NCBI GenBank assembly: GCA_902799765.1
Contig: CADCBZ010000047.1
Coordinates: 1 to 40,965 of the forward strand
Source of the DNA: an uncultured Prevotellaceae bacterium
GTDB taxonomy: Bacteria > Bacteroidota > Bacteroidia > Bacteroidales > Bacteroidaceae
Length of the DNA stretch: 40,965 nt
Reading direction: 5' to 3'
Shown: positions 1-8,960 of the stretch, piece by piece
Numbering within the stretch: position 1 is the stretch's first letter
How the letters are laid out: every line of letters begins with the position of its first letter
The notes under the pieces: generated by a model
Seen by the model: only the letters and a program-made list of their open reading frames with translations
What the model was told of the DNA's origin: nothing
Database searches by the model: none
Made by a program: the position numbers and the translations under genes

Positions 1-25
1 ATTTAAAGAATAGGAGACTTGAATT

Positions 26-2191
26 ATGCGTAAACAGTTTAAAGATATTGATATCTATGCAGGCATCAAGGCTCAGGATGGTGCCAAGTGGATTAAAGAC
101 AATGGTATCGTAGAGAACTGGAAGACCCCAGAGCACATCGAGGTTCGTCCTGTTTATACGAAAGAAGACCTGGAAGGTATGGAGCACCTCGACTATACAG
201 CTGGTATCCCTCCCTACTTGCGTGGTCCGTATTCAATGATGTATCCGTTCCGTCCGTGGACCATCCGTCAGTATGCCGGATTCTCTACTGCTGAGGAGTC
301 GAATGCATTCTATCGTCGTAACCTGGCTTCTGGTCAGAAGGGACTTTCTGTTGCCTTCGACCTGCCTACACACCGTGGTTATGATCCCGATAACGCTCGT
401 GTTGTGGGTGATGTAGGTAAGGCTGGTGTAAGTATCTGTAACGAGGAGAACATGAAGGTGCTGTTCTCTGGTATCCCCTTGAACAAGATGTCTGTGTCGA
501 TGACCATGAACGGTGCCGTGCTGCCTATCCTGGCGTTCTACATCGTGGCAGGTCTGGAGCAGGGCGCTCAGCTCGAGGAGATGGCAGGAACGATTCAGAA
601 CGATATCCTGAAGGAGTTTATGGTACGTAACACCTATATCTATCCCCCTGCTTTCTCGATGAAGATTATCGCTGATATCTTCGAATATACATCGCAGAAG
701 ATGCCTAAGTTCAACTCTATTTCTATCTCAGGCTATCACATGCAGGAGGCTGGTGCTACAGCTGATATCGAGTTGGCTTACACCTTGGCCGATGGTATGG
801 ACTACCTGCGTACAGGTGTAAATGCTGGTATCGATGTGGATGCTTTTGCACCTCGTCTCAGTTTCTTCTGGGCTATCGGTATGAACCACTTCATGGAGAT
901 TGCCAAGATGCGTGCTGGTCGTCTGTTGTGGGCGAAGATTGTGAAGAGCTTTGGCGCGAAGAATCCTAAGTCGCTTGCTCTTCGTACTCACTCGCAGACA
1001 TCAGGTTGGTCATTGACAGAGCAGGATCCCTTCAACAATGTAGGTCGTACCTGTATTGAGGCTATGGCTGCTGTGTTAGGTCACACCCAGTCACTCCACA
1101 CCAACGCGCTTGATGAGGCTATCGCCCTGCCTACCGACTTCTCTGCTCGTATTGCTCGTAATACCCAGATCTATATCCAGAATGAGACGAAGGTGTGCAA
1201 GCAGATCGACCCATGGGCAGGTTCTTACTATGTTGAGACCCTGACAAACGAGCTCGTTCACAAGGCTTGGGAGCACATCCAGGAGATAGAGAAACTGGGT
1301 GGTATGGCTAAGGCCATCGAGACTGGTCTGCCCAAGATGCGTATTGAGGAGGCTGCAGCACGTACGCAGGCTCGTATCGATAGTGGTGTTCAGACCATCG
1401 TTGGTACCAACAAGTATCGTTTGGAGCATGAGGATCCTATCGACATCCTTGAGGTTGATAACACCGCTGTACGTAAGCAGCAGGAGGAAAGCCTGGCTCA
1501 GGTTCGTGGCTCTCGCGACGAGGCCGCTTGTCAGGCTGCCTTGAAGGCTATCACCGAGTGCGTGCGCGAGTTCAACGAGGGCAAGAAGAGCGAGAACAAT
1601 CTGCTCGATCTGGCTGTCAAGGCTGCTCAGCTGCGTTGTACGCTGGGTGAAATTAGTGATGCTTGCGAAGAGATCGTAGGCCGTTATAAAGCAGTAATCA
1701 GAACAATTTCAGGCGTGTATAGTTCAGAATCAAAGAACGATAGCGACTTCGAGTTGGCTTGCAAGCTGACTGATGAGTTCGCAGAGAAGGAAGGTCGTCG
1801 TCCTCGTATCTTCATCGCCAAGATGGGTCAGGATGGTCACGACCGTGGTGCTAAGGTAGTAGCTACAGGTTATGCCGACTGTGGTTTCGATGTAGATATG
1901 GGACCTCTGTTCCAGACTCCTGCTGAGGCTGCTCGTGAGGCTGTAGAGAATGATGTCCATGTCGTAGGTGCCTCATCACTTGCAGCAGGTCATAAGACCC
2001 TCATCCCGCAGCTCATCGAAGAGCTGAAGAAACTGGGTCGTGAGGACATCATGGTTATCGCTGGTGGTGTGATTCCTCCTCAGGACTATGACTTCCTCTA
2101 CAAAGCTGGTGTAGCTGCCATCTTTGGTCCAGGTACCTCTGTAGCCAAGGCCGCTGTAGAGATGATGAAGATTTTACTTGATAAAGAGTAA
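26..2191 (+). CDS. mutB: Methylmalonyl-CoA mutase, large (catalytic) subunit
   Basis: This cytosolic B12 enzyme interconverts succinyl-CoA and (R)-methylmalonyl-CoA, the key step of propionate formation or breakdown. The 721-residue length is normal for the large subunit (also named scpA). The N-terminal three quarters is the TIM-barrel substrate domain, with the family block [19 protein letters not shown] near residues 320-340. The C-terminal part is the cobalamin-binding domain with D603-G-H605-D-R-G608, whose His binds cobalt, followed by the later conserved GASSL and AGG loops. The ATG is preceded by an AGGAG nine bases upstream. The small subunit is normally encoded just before it and is presumably outside the window. 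A strong terminator follows, so this is the end of its operon. Confidence 0.97.
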   Translation: MRKQFKDIDIYAGIKAQDGAKWIKDNGIVENWKTPEHIEVRPVYTKEDLEGMEHLDYTAGIPPYLRGPYSMMYPFRPWTIRQYAGFSTAEESNAFYRRNLASGQKGLSVAFDLPTHRGYDPDNARVVGDVGKAGVSICNEENMKVLFSGIPLNKMSVSMTMNGAVLPILAFYIVAGLEQGAQLEEMAGTIQNDILKEFMVRNTYIYPPAFSMKIIADIFEYTSQKMPKFNSISISGYHMQEAGATADIELAYTLADGMDYLRTGVNAGIDVDAFAPRLSFFWAIGMNHFMEIAKMRAGRLLWAKIVKSFGAKNPKSLALRTHSQTSGWSLTEQDPFNNVGRTCIEAMAAVLGHTQSLHTNALDEAIALPTDFSARIARNTQIYIQNETKVCKQIDPWAGSYYVETLTNELVHKAWEHIQEIEKLGGMAKAIETGLPKMRIEEAAARTQARIDSGVQTIVGTNKYRLEHEDPIDILEVDNTAVRKQQEESLAQVRGSRDEAACQAALKAITECVREFNEGKKSENNLLDLAVKAAQLRCTLGEISDACEEIVGRYKAVIRTISGVYSSESKNDSDFELACKLTDEFAEKEGRRPRIFIAKMGQDGHDRGAKVVATGYADCGFDVDMGPLFQTPAEAAREAVENDVHVVGASSLAAGHKTLIPQLIEELKKLGREDIMVIAGGVIPPQDYDFLYKAGVAAIFGPGTSVAKAAVEMMKILLDKE

Positions 2192-2200
2192 TTAATCGAC

Positions 2201-2236
2201 GATTATCCGTAGTTCGCTACGGATAATCTTTTTTTC
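2201..2236 (+). terminator. Rho-independent terminator after mutB
   Basis: A perfect 12-bp stem (2201-2212 with 2217-2228) closes on a TTCG tetraloop and is followed by eight T residues. It begins 9 bases after the mutB stop codon. Confidence 0.95.
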
Positions 2237-2300
2237 TAAATAAATAGTTCATATGAATAAAGGGTATTACATTTATCGGATCCATTCCAAGGTGGATGCT

Positions 2301-3164
2301 ATGTCCAAGTTCATCGACTTGGAGAAACTGATAACGGGTGAGAAAAATTCGTTAGCGCAGATACGCAATTATTTCAGGGTCAGTCATTGGGCCTATAAGC
2401 TCTTCCATTCTCAGGATGGTTTCATGCACTTCAGAATTTCCAAGAGCGGGGCCTTTACCGATGAAGACATCTATCATCAGCCCGATGCCATTGCCGACTA
2501 TATCAAGGCCGGTGATACGGTATTGGAGTTGGGTTGCGGACAAGGAGCCAATCTGCTGTATCTCGCCCATGGTTTCCCTGAGTCCCATTTCGTGGGTGTC
2601 GACTTGATTCCTCTCAAGAAGGACGAGATGCCGCAGAATGTGACGATTTATGAACAAGACTACAGTAGTATCCCGCAACTGGCCGACAATTCCGTTGATG
2701 TTTGTTATGCCGTTGAGACCATTGTCCACAACACTGACAAGGAGAAGATTTACCGAGAGGTCTATCGCGTTCTAAAACCTGGTGGTGTGATGATTATCTA
2801 CGACTATGCCCTTGCAGCCAGTTTTGAGAGCTATGACCCGAAGATCCAGATGGCTATCACCCTGACAGCAAAAGGTGGATCAGCAGCTTTGTTCGAGTCA
2901 TTAGACGAACTTAATACCCACTATACCAATTGCGGATTTGAGATCGAGAAGGTTACGGATTACACGCAGGAAACCCTGCCCGATCTGAAACACTTGCAGC
3001 GTAGTGCCAACTGGACGATGAATCATCCCTGGATGTGGAAGATCCAGCACGCCCTGATGCCTGAGCAGTTTGTCACTAACCACATCCTTGGCTGGCTTGG
3101 TTATGATGCAGGAAAGGCCGGCATCGGTTATTATATAGAGTGGGTACTTAGAAAGCCGAAATGA
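2301..3164 (+). CDS. SAM-dependent class I methyltransferase (UbiE / C24-methyltransferase-like)
   Basis: The protein carries the Rossmann methyltransferase signature: motif I VLELGCGQGANLLYLA, the acidic residue after strand 2 (VGVDL), and the RVLKPGGVMIIYDY block of quinone and sterol methyltransferases. I place the start at 2301 because AAGGTGG lies five bases upstream and a TACATTTA -7-like box lies at about 2268. An in-frame ATG at 2253 would add 16 residues but has no ribosome site and sits only 16 bases after the terminator. The stop overlaps the start of the next gene by four bases (ATGA), so the two are translationally coupled. The partner is a prenyl-reductase-like flavoprotein, so the substrate is probably an isoprenoid lipid or quinone; this is inference. 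Confidence 0.85.
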   Translation: MSKFIDLEKLITGEKNSLAQIRNYFRVSHWAYKLFHSQDGFMHFRISKSGAFTDEDIYHQPDAIADYIKAGDTVLELGCGQGANLLYLAHGFPESHFVGVDLIPLKKDEMPQNVTIYEQDYSSIPQLADNSVDVCYAVETIVHNTDKEKIYREVYRVLKPGGVMIIYDYALAASFESYDPKIQMAITLTAKGGSAALFESLDELNTHYTNCGFEIEKVTDYTQETLPDLKHLQRSANWTMNHPWMWKIQHALMPEQFVTNHILGWLGYDAGKAGIGYYIEWVLRKPK

Positions 3165-4180
3165 AACATACAGATGTCTTGATTGTAGGAGCGGGGCCAG
3201 CAGGTTCTATGTGTGGCTGTCTATTAAAGAAGGCTGGCGTGGATTGCTTGTTGGTCGATCATGCCACATTCCCTCGTGATAAGATATGTGGTGGTGGGCT
3301 CACTTCTAAGTGCTGGCATCTGCTGGAGCATCTATTGCCTGATTTCCACTATGACTTCAATCCCGTGAATCATATTACAATTGATATTGACGGGAAGGCT
3401 TCTTGTGAGTTTGACTTAGCGAAACCTATTCGTATCGTGGCCCGTAAGGCGTTCGACCATTCCTTATTGCAACATTATCAGTCGCTTGGTGGTGCGTTTA
3501 TGAAGGGGGCTTTCCAGACGGTAGAGGAATCACCATCGCAACTCATCGTTACGCTGAAATCGGGTGAGCAGATAGCTTGTCGCTATCTAGTGGGAGCTGA
3601 TGGCAGCAACAGTCGTGTTCGCCACTATCTTACTCCCAATGATGGCTTTCGTATTCTGGTCTTGGAACAGTATGTAGCCAAGAGTGAGCAAAATGTCATC
3701 GATGTAGGTGTGTCACTTTCTTATGGTCAGAAGGGCTATTATTTCCGTTTCCCAGGTCCTGAGGTCGATGTGGTAGGTTATGGTGATAATGAGACTACGC
3801 TAGAAAAATACCGCAGCGTGATGCGTGATAAGGGTATTCCTGAAGGCAAGGTCAGAGGTGCATTCGTTTATTTCTCGAACGATTACCCTCTGAATGATCG
3901 TATTATCCTGATTGGCGATGCTGGTGGGTTTGCTAACCGTACCTCGTGTGAAGGTCTTTATGATGCTTTCCTGACAGCTCTCAATGCCTCAAAAGCCATC
4001 ACTAGCGGTCGTCCCTTCCGCGAGGTGAATGCACCTATTTTCAAAAAGATAAAGAAAGAAGAGCGCTTTGCAAACATCATCTACAAACCATCTACCATCA
4101 GGATTCTTGGTTTGCTCTGCTATTTCCCGGGAATCTTAAAGTGGTGCTTCGACCATGCTTTACGTCCTAGGAAATTATGA
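3161..4180 (+). CDS. Geranylgeranyl reductase family FAD-dependent oxidoreductase
   Basis: A 339-residue flavoprotein. The N-terminal dinucleotide fold VGAGPAGSMCGCLLKKAG binds FAD. It is followed by the family block PRDKICGGGLTSKC, a VGADGSNSRVR motif and a C-terminal GDAGGFANRTSCEGLYDA that matches the second FAD contact of geranylgeranyl and digeranylgeranylglycerophospholipid reductases. Members reduce double bonds of prenyl chains or hydroxylate quinones. It overlaps the preceding methyltransferase gene by four bases. Together they suggest modification of an isoprenoid or fatty lipid. No membrane segment is evident. The exact substrate cannot be read from the sequence. Confidence 0.88.
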   Translation: MKHTDVLIVGAGPAGSMCGCLLKKAGVDCLLVDHATFPRDKICGGGLTSKCWHLLEHLLPDFHYDFNPVNHITIDIDGKASCEFDLAKPIRIVARKAFDHSLLQHYQSLGGAFMKGAFQTVEESPSQLIVTLKSGEQIACRYLVGADGSNSRVRHYLTPNDGFRILVLEQYVAKSEQNVIDVGVSLSYGQKGYYFRFPGPEVDVVGYGDNETTLEKYRSVMRDKGIPEGKVRGAFVYFSNDYPLNDRIILIGDAGGFANRTSCEGLYDAFLTALNASKAITSGRPFREVNAPIFKKIKKEERFANIIYKPSTIRILGLLCYFPGILKWCFDHALRPRKL

Positions 4181-4245
4181 GGCCTTACTCAAACGTTTTC
4201 ATAAGTTTTTGGGCTTTTAGGTGTACAACGTATGAGAATAGTTCG

Positions 4246-4253
4246 TATCTTTG
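4246..4253 (+). promoter_or_regulatory. -7 promoter box of the 81-residue protein gene
   Basis: TATCTTTG matches the Bacteroidetes -7 consensus TAnnTTTG. I see no clear TTTG 19-21 bases upstream. The start codon lies 42 bases downstream. Confidence 0.6.
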
Positions 4254-4295
4254 CACCATCAAAAAACAAACAACTTATTAAATATAGAAACAGCT

Positions 4296-4541
4296 ATGGG
4301 TAAGAAATTCGTTATTGGAGACCGTTTGAAGGATGAGTGGATCTCAGTTCTGGACACAGAGAAGAAAAAGCTCGAGTTTACCAACCACTTGGCAACTGCT
4401 AAGGAGTATCTGAAGGAAGAGGATGCTCAGGCACATCTTCAGAAGATTCAGGAGACAGGCTATTTCTCTGACCTCCAGATTTACATGAAGGAAGACAATA
4501 AAGCCTACAAGATTGATGAGAGAGACTCTTTCCAGTCGTAA
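4296..4541 (+). CDS. Small conserved-looking protein of unknown function (81 aa)
   Basis: I do not recognise a named family. The protein is charged, largely helical by appearance (runs such as FTNHLATAKEYLKEEDAQAHLQ), and has no signal peptide or membrane segment. I take the ATG at 4296. An upstream non-ATG start would extend into the -7 promoter box at 4246-4253 and cannot be translated from it. The gene is monocistronic, between its own promoter and a terminator. It is probably an ordinary Bacteroidales housekeeping-associated small protein, but no role can be assigned. Confidence 0.75.
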   Translation: MGKKFVIGDRLKDEWISVLDTEKKKLEFTNHLATAKEYLKEEDAQAHLQKIQETGYFSDLQIYMKEDNKAYKIDERDSFQS

Positions 4542-4550
4542 CAAGATCAA

Positions 4551-4581
4551 AAAAGTGCTAGAATTAAATCTAGCACTTTTT
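4551..4581. terminator. Bidirectional terminator between convergent genes
   Basis: A perfect 12-bp stem (4551-4562 with 4569-4580), with A-rich 5' and T-rich 3' ends and a 6-base loop. Since it is A-rich on one side and T-rich on the other, it can terminate the plus-strand small gene and probably the minus-strand DUF3298 gene. Confidence 0.85.
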
Positions 4582-4616
4582 ACATTTAAATCTAGATAGT
4601 TCTGGAATTAAATCTA
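4564..4616. repeat. Three copies of TTAAATCTA in a convergent intergenic gap
   Basis: The nine-mer occurs at 4564-4572, 4586-4594 and 4608-4616, that is every 22 bases. The first copy forms part of the terminator loop and 3' arm. No function is evident. Confidence 0.6.
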
Positions 4617-4649
4617 AAAAATCTGCCTCTATAGTTGCGGATGATGGAA

Positions 4650-5447
4650 TCATGGAATCAGTTCCAGCGCCTCAGGGGTGAGGAAGGGACGGATGTCCTT
4701 AAAAGGAATCTCAAAAGTGATTATACCGCTGGAATAAGGAGCTATCTCGTATTGGGTATAGAGAAATACTACACCTGTCTCTGAGAGATAAGGAGCATTA
4801 CCAGGTAGTGGTAAGTTGTTGAGATCTTCTGCTTGTTCGGCAAAAAGATAATCCAATAGTTCTTCATCGCTCATAGATTTGTCAGAACCACTAGCAAAGA
4901 AACTCTTTACGCCCTCTTTTACTAGTTTGGCAAGTTGGGGCGAATCGGTGTTGGTAAGCAGAGGTATCTGCTTGCCATCACTCTTGCGGAAAGTGAAGCC
5001 GACCTCAGTGGTAAAACCATGAATGCCGCCTTGATACTCGTGTTGACGATAGAAATAGGTTACGTAGCGATTGGTTTGGGCATCGAGAGTAATATCATAG
5101 TACTTGGTAAAGGCGCCCAGACGCTCTTCGGGCTCCATTTCGTCGTAAACAGAGTGCCAATCTAATGACAACGACTCGAACAGTGATTCGCCATAGGCTT
5201 TAACATCTTCAGGACGATTAATTTCGCCACTAAGCAGATCATTGATATGATGGCGAAGGCTATCGACTACGGCTTTGTCGCCCTTAACTGGCCACTGAAC
5301 CAACACAGAGACTTCTGCAGTAGAATCGCTCTTTTCGAACTTAGAGGTCTCGACCTCGATGATCTTGAACTTCTTTGCTGCAAAAGCACAATGGCCGCCT
5401 GCAATCAGCAGAACGGCCATTGTCATAATTGTATAAATGCGTTTCAT
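4650..5447 (-). CDS. Exported DUF3298 / RsiV-like domain protein
   Basis: A 265-residue protein with an N-terminal signal peptide (hydrophobic run TMAVLLIAGGHCAFA, likely cleaved after an Ala near residue 23). The mature part resembles the DUF4163-DUF3298 architecture. It has the conserved Y-x-GGIHG turn near the middle, a TGVVFLYTQYEIAPYSSG block and an ending of the type FEIPFKDIRPFLTPE. The family is found in periplasmic or lipoprotein forms and in the lysozyme-binding anti-sigma factor RsiV; in Bacteroidales the role is unknown. The ATG directly abuts the pgk stop codon, so the gene is very probably co-transcribed with pgk. Confidence 0.8.
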   Translation of the reverse strand: MKRIYTIMTMAVLLIAGGHCAFAAKKFKIIEVETSKFEKSDSTAEVSVLVQWPVKGDKAVVDSLRHHINDLLSGEINRPEDVKAYGESLFESLSLDWHSVYDEMEPEERLGAFTKYYDITLDAQTNRYVTYFYRQHEYQGGIHGFTTEVGFTFRKSDGKQIPLLTNTDSPQLAKLVKEGVKSFFASGSDKSMSDEELLDYLFAEQAEDLNNLPLPGNAPYLSETGVVFLYTQYEIAPYSSGIITFEIPFKDIRPFLTPEALELIP

Positions 5448-6719
5448 TTATTCACCTTTGATAGCTGCTACACCTGGGAGAACCTTACCCTCGATGGCCT
5501 CCAGCAGAGCACCACCACCAGTAGAGATGTAAGATACCTTGTCTGCCAGACCGAACTTGTTGACACAAGCCACAGAGTCACCACCACCGATCAGTGAGAA
5601 AGCACCCTCAGCAGTTGCCTCAGCGATAGCCTCACCGATAGCGCGAGAACCAGCAGTGAAATCGTCGCACTCAAATACACCAGCAGGACCGTTCCACAGG
5701 ATGGTCTTGGCACCCTTGATGGCCTCCTTGAATGCCTTCTGGCTCTCAGGACCAGCATCCACACCCTGCAGGTCAGCGGGAATCTGGTTGGCAGGGCAAG
5801 TGATGATCTTTGAACCAGGCTTTACAGTCATTGTGTCGAAGTCGAGACCGTTGGTAGCGGTGCAGTCAGAACCCAGAACGAGCTCAACACCGTTCTTCTT
5901 TGCCAACTCCTCAACACCCAGAGCAACATCGAGCTTGTCGAGCTCAACGATAGACTGACCAATCTCACCATTGTGAGCCTTGGCGAAGGTGTAGGTCATA
6001 CCACCACAGAGGATGAGCTTATCAACCTTACCGAGCAGGTTCTCGATGATACCGATCTTAGAAGATACCTTAGAACCACCCATGATTGCTACGAACGGAC
6101 GCTTAATGTTTGAAAGCACATTGTCAACAGCCTGAACCTCTTTCTCCATCAGCAGACCCAGCATCTTGTTGTCAGCGTCGAAGTAGTCAGCGATAACAGC
6201 GGTAGAAGCGTGCTTGCGGTGAGCCGTACCGAAGGCATCCATCACATAGCAGTCAGCATAAGAAGCCAGAGTCTTGGCAAACTCCTTCTGAGAAACTTTC
6301 AGAGCCTTCTTGGCCTCATCGAACTCAGGAGTACCCTTCTCCAGACCTACGGGCTTACCTTCTTCCTCGGGATAGAAGCGCAGGTTCTCGAGCAGCAGAG
6401 CCTCACCCATCTTCAGAGCCTTAGCTGCGTCAGCAGCCTTAGCGCAGTCAGGAGCGAAAGCAACGGGAACGCCCAGAGCTTTCTCCACAGCCTCGCGGAT
6501 CTGACCCAGTGATTTCTTCATATCTACCTTTCCTTTGGGCTTGCCCATGTGGCTCATGATGATAGTTGCACCACCGTCAGCAAGGATCTTCTTCAGAGTG
6601 GGGAGGGCACCGCGGATACGGGTGTCGTCAGTGATCTTACCATTCTCATCGAGGGGTACGTTGAAATCTACACGTACGATTGCCTTCTTACCGGCAAAGT
6701 TGAATTCGTTGTTAATAAT
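5448..6719 (-). CDS. pgk: Phosphoglycerate kinase, start codon non-standard
   Basis: Phosphoglycerate kinase transfers the acyl phosphate of 1,3-bisphosphoglycerate to ADP in the cytosol. The core is unmistakable: [20 protein letters not shown] at the N-terminus, [33 protein letters not shown] and the C-terminal IGGGDSVA nucleotide loop. Length is about 423 residues from the position used here. There is no ATG or GTG start in frame. The only canonical alternative is TTG at 6747-6749, but it is embedded in the -7 box TAATTTTG, so a transcript from that promoter would not contain it. Comparison with other Bacteroidales enzymes places the start at one of two ATT codons, 6717-6719 or 6714-6716. 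A substitution in this strain or a sequence error at the start is also possible. Confidence 0.95.
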   Translation of the reverse strand: MINNEFNFAGKKAIVRVDFNVPLDENGKITDDTRIRGALPTLKKILADGGATIIMSHMGKPKGKVDMKKSLGQIREAVEKALGVPVAFAPDCAKAADAAKALKMGEALLLENLRFYPEEEGKPVGLEKGTPEFDEAKKALKVSQKEFAKTLASYADCYVMDAFGTAHRKHASTAVIADYFDADNKMLGLLMEKEVQAVDNVLSNIKRPFVAIMGGSKVSSKIGIIENLLGKVDKLILCGGMTYTFAKAHNGEIGQSIVELDKLDVALGVEELAKKNGVELVLGSDCTATNGLDFDTMTVKPGSKIITCPANQIPADLQGVDAGPESQKAFKEAIKGAKTILWNGPAGVFECDDFTAGSRAIGEAIAEATAEGAFSLIGGGDSVACVNKFGLADKVSYISTGGGALLEAIEGKVLPGVAAIKGE

Positions 6720-6746
6720 GTGAAAAACTTCGTTTAAACGTGAGTG

Positions 6747-6778
6747 CAAAATTACAAATATTAATTAAGAATTACGAA
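6747..6778 (-). promoter_or_regulatory. pgk promoter
   Basis: On the minus strand, TTCG (6775-6778) is followed after 20 bases by TAATTTTG (6747-6754), close to the Bacteroidetes TTTG-N20-TAnnTTTG form. Transcription should begin near 6740, leaving a leader of about 20 bases before the coding region. Confidence 0.6.
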
Positions 6779-6796
6779 TTAGGAATTAAGAATTTA
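6761..6796. repeat. Short tandem GAATTA-type repeat
   Basis: Imperfect repetition of GAATTA / GAATTAAG four times in the divergent gap between pgk and queC. It overlaps the -33 region of the pgk promoter. Confidence 0.6.
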
Positions 6797-6802
6797 TACT
6801 TT

Positions 6803-6835
6803 TTTTGCGTATCAGCCTTTTTTTTCTTACCTTTG
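6803..6835 (+). promoter_or_regulatory. queC promoter
   Basis: TTTG (6803-6806), 21 bases, then TACCTTTG (6828-6835). The start codon lies only 8 bases after the -7 box, so the message is nearly or fully leaderless. Confidence 0.75.
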
Positions 6836-6843
6836 CAGCCATA

Positions 6844-7500
6844 ATGGAAAAAGATACAGTAATCATTCTCAGTGGCGGCATGGATTCTGTGACGCTGCTT
6901 TACGACCAGCAGGAGCGGATTGCACTGGCAGTTTCGTTTGACTATGGCAGTAACCATAATGCAAAGGAGATCCCCTTTGCCCGTTTACACTGTGAACGGC
7001 TGGGTATCAGGCATATCGTGATTCCCTTGGAGTTTATGACGACTTATTTCAAGAGTTCATTGCTTGATGGAGCAGAAGCTATACCTGAAGGCCATTATGC
7101 CGATGAGAACATGAAATCGACGGTGGTGCCTTTCCGTAATGGTATCATGCTGTCTATCGCCGTGGGAATCGCAGAGAGTAATGAATTGAAGTATGTGATG
7201 ATGGCCAATCATGGAGGCGATCACACCATCTATCCGGATTGCAGACCTGAGTTCGTAAAGGCTTTCGATGAGGCTGCAAAAGCAGGTACGTATGTAAACG
7301 TCGGCCTGCTGTCGCCCTTTACGAACAGGACAAAGGCCGATATTGCCCGTCGTGGCAAAGAACTGGGCATTGACTACTCGGAAACCTGGAGCTGCTATAA
7401 GGGTGGTGATATACATTGCGGCAAGTGTGGCACCTGTGTAGAGCGCAAGGAGGCGTTAGCAGAGGCAGGTATCAAAGATCCTACCATTTACGAGGCTTAG
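6844..7500 (+). CDS. queC: 7-cyano-7-deazaguanine synthase
   Basis: QueC converts 7-carboxy-7-deazaguanine to preQ0 with ATP and ammonia, in queuosine biosynthesis. The P-loop of the PP-ATPase fold is seen as ILSGGMDSVTLLYD near residues 8-21. The zinc-binding four-cysteine cluster is near the C-terminus (SCYKGGDIHCGKCGTC). Its 218 residues are normal. The ATG at 6844 is chosen because an upstream extension would cross the -7 box. The stop codon overlaps the stop of radA on the other strand. Confidence 0.96.
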   Translation: MEKDTVIILSGGMDSVTLLYDQQERIALAVSFDYGSNHNAKEIPFARLHCERLGIRHIVIPLEFMTTYFKSSLLDGAEAIPEGHYADENMKSTVVPFRNGIMLSIAVGIAESNELKYVMMANHGGDHTIYPDCRPEFVKAFDEAAKAGTYVNVGLLSPFTNRTKADIARRGKELGIDYSETWSCYKGGDIHCGKCGTCVERKEALAEAGIKDPTIYEA

Positions 7501-8882
7501 CCGAACAGGGCACGAAGGGCTTCCTCGACCTTTCTAACGGGATGAAGCCTGATGTGGTATTTTTTCGAATCGAATCCCTGCATATTATATTTGGGTACAA
7601 TCATATCGCTGAATCCGAGTTTCTCGGCTTCGGCGATTCTTTGTTCAATACGGTTTACAGGTCTTACCTCTCCAGAGAGACCGACCTCACCACACATACA
7701 CCAGCCGTTTTCTATCGGAGTATCAACATTTGAGGAGAGTACGGCTGCAATGATACTCAGATCCATTGCGAGGTCTGTCACCCTCAGACCACCTGCAATA
7801 TTGATAAAGACATCTTTCTGCATGAGTTTGAATCCTACTCGCTTCTCCAAAACGGCCAACAGCATGTTCAGACGACGCTGGTCGAAACCTGTTGCAGAGC
7901 GCTGGGGGGTACCGTAGGCTGCTGTAGAGACGAGTGCCTGTGTTTCAACCAGGAAAGGGCGCACACCCTCAATCGCAGAGGAGATAGCGATGCCAGAGAG
8001 TCCCTCATGGTCCTGTGTGAGCAGGAGCTCGGAAGGATTACTCACCTGACGGAGTCCATTTTGCTGCATCTCGTAGATGCCTAATTCGGCAGTAGAGCCG
8101 AAGCGGTTCTTCATGGAGCGAAGGATACGATACATATAATGCTGATCGCCTTCAAACTGGATGACGGTGTCAACGATATGTTCCAGAATCTTTGGACCTG
8201 CCAGCGTACCTTCTTTGGTGATATGTCCGATCAGAATGACAGGTACACCACTGGTTTTGGCAAATCTGAGTAGGGAAGAGGCACATTCTCGCACTTGGGC
8301 AATGGAACCAGCGGAGGACTCGACATCTTCTGTCATAATGGTCTGGATGGAGTCGATAATCACTAGTTCTGGCTGTTCGTCTTTGATATGGTTGAAAATA
8401 TGTTCGAGGGAATTCTCGCAGAGGATGAGGAAATGGTCGTTCTCCTCGTGGGGAATACGGTTGGCACGCATCTTCAGCTGATGGGCACTCTCCTCACCAC
8501 TGACATAGAGGATTTTCTTCTCTGGCATACGGAGCATCGTCTGTAAGGAAAGGGTGGATTTGCCGATACCTGGTTCGCCCCCTAATAGGACAATGCTACC
8601 TGGCACCAAACCGCCACCAAGTACACGATTCAGCTCTTCGTCATGCATATCGATTCGCGGATCGTCCTGATTAGAGATGTCGTGCAGCTTCAGCACTTTA
8701 TTTTTCCGCAGTGCATGACCAGCCGAAGCAGCTGCTGTTGTCGCAGCTTTCTCTTTGGTGTCATTTGCCACGCGAAATTCCTTAAATGTGTTCCATTGCC
8801 CGCAGGAAGGACACTTTCCGATCCACTTCGGCGACTCCTGGCCGCAGTTGGAGCATACGTATGCGATTTTGTCTTTTGCCAT
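7497..8882 (-). CDS. radA: DNA repair protein RadA
   Basis: RadA is a hexameric RecA-like helicase that promotes branch migration in recombination. It begins with a zinc finger (CSNCGQESPKWIGKCPSCG). It then has a Walker A (GGEPGIGKSTLS) near residue 97, the diagnostic KNRFGS motif near residue 255, and a C-terminal Lon-protease-like domain. It is 461 residues from the ATG at 8880-8882; the longer frame starts at a TTG inside the -33 box. It is convergent with queC and their stop codons overlap. Confidence 0.97.
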   Translation of the reverse strand: MAKDKIAYVCSNCGQESPKWIGKCPSCGQWNTFKEFRVANDTKEKAATTAAASAGHALRKNKVLKLHDISNQDDPRIDMHDEELNRVLGGGLVPGSIVLLGGEPGIGKSTLSLQTMLRMPEKKILYVSGEESAHQLKMRANRIPHEENDHFLILCENSLEHIFNHIKDEQPELVIIDSIQTIMTEDVESSAGSIAQVRECASSLLRFAKTSGVPVILIGHITKEGTLAGPKILEHIVDTVIQFEGDQHYMYRILRSMKNRFGSTAELGIYEMQQNGLRQVSNPSELLLTQDHEGLSGIAISSAIEGVRPFLVETQALVSTAAYGTPQRSATGFDQRRLNMLLAVLEKRVGFKLMQKDVFINIAGGLRVTDLAMDLSIIAAVLSSNVDTPIENGWCMCGEVGLSGEVRPVNRIEQRIAEAEKLGFSDMIVPKYNMQGFDSKKYHIRLHPVRKVEEALRALFG

Positions 8883-8891
8883 AATTGAATA

Positions 8892-8922
8892 CAAAAGTAC
8901 GAAATATTTTCGGTATTCCAAA
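8892..8922 (-). promoter_or_regulatory. radA promoter
   Basis: On the minus strand: TTTG (8919-8922), 19 bases, TACTTTTG (8892-8899). The radA ATG follows nine bases later. Confidence 0.75.
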
Positions 8923-8931
8923 ATAATTGCT

Positions 8932-8939
8932 TAATTTTG
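8932..8939 (+). promoter_or_regulatory. -7 box of the substrate-binding lipoprotein gene
   Basis: TAATTTTG, divergent from the radA promoter. The expected -33 TTTG is not clear. The start codon is 21 bases downstream. Confidence 0.55.
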
Positions 8940-8960
8940 CACACAATTATTGCGAACAAT

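Noticed and set aside
6720-6749. TTG start of pgk at 6749
   Set aside because: It is part of the -7 box TAATTTTG, so the transcript would begin downstream of it.
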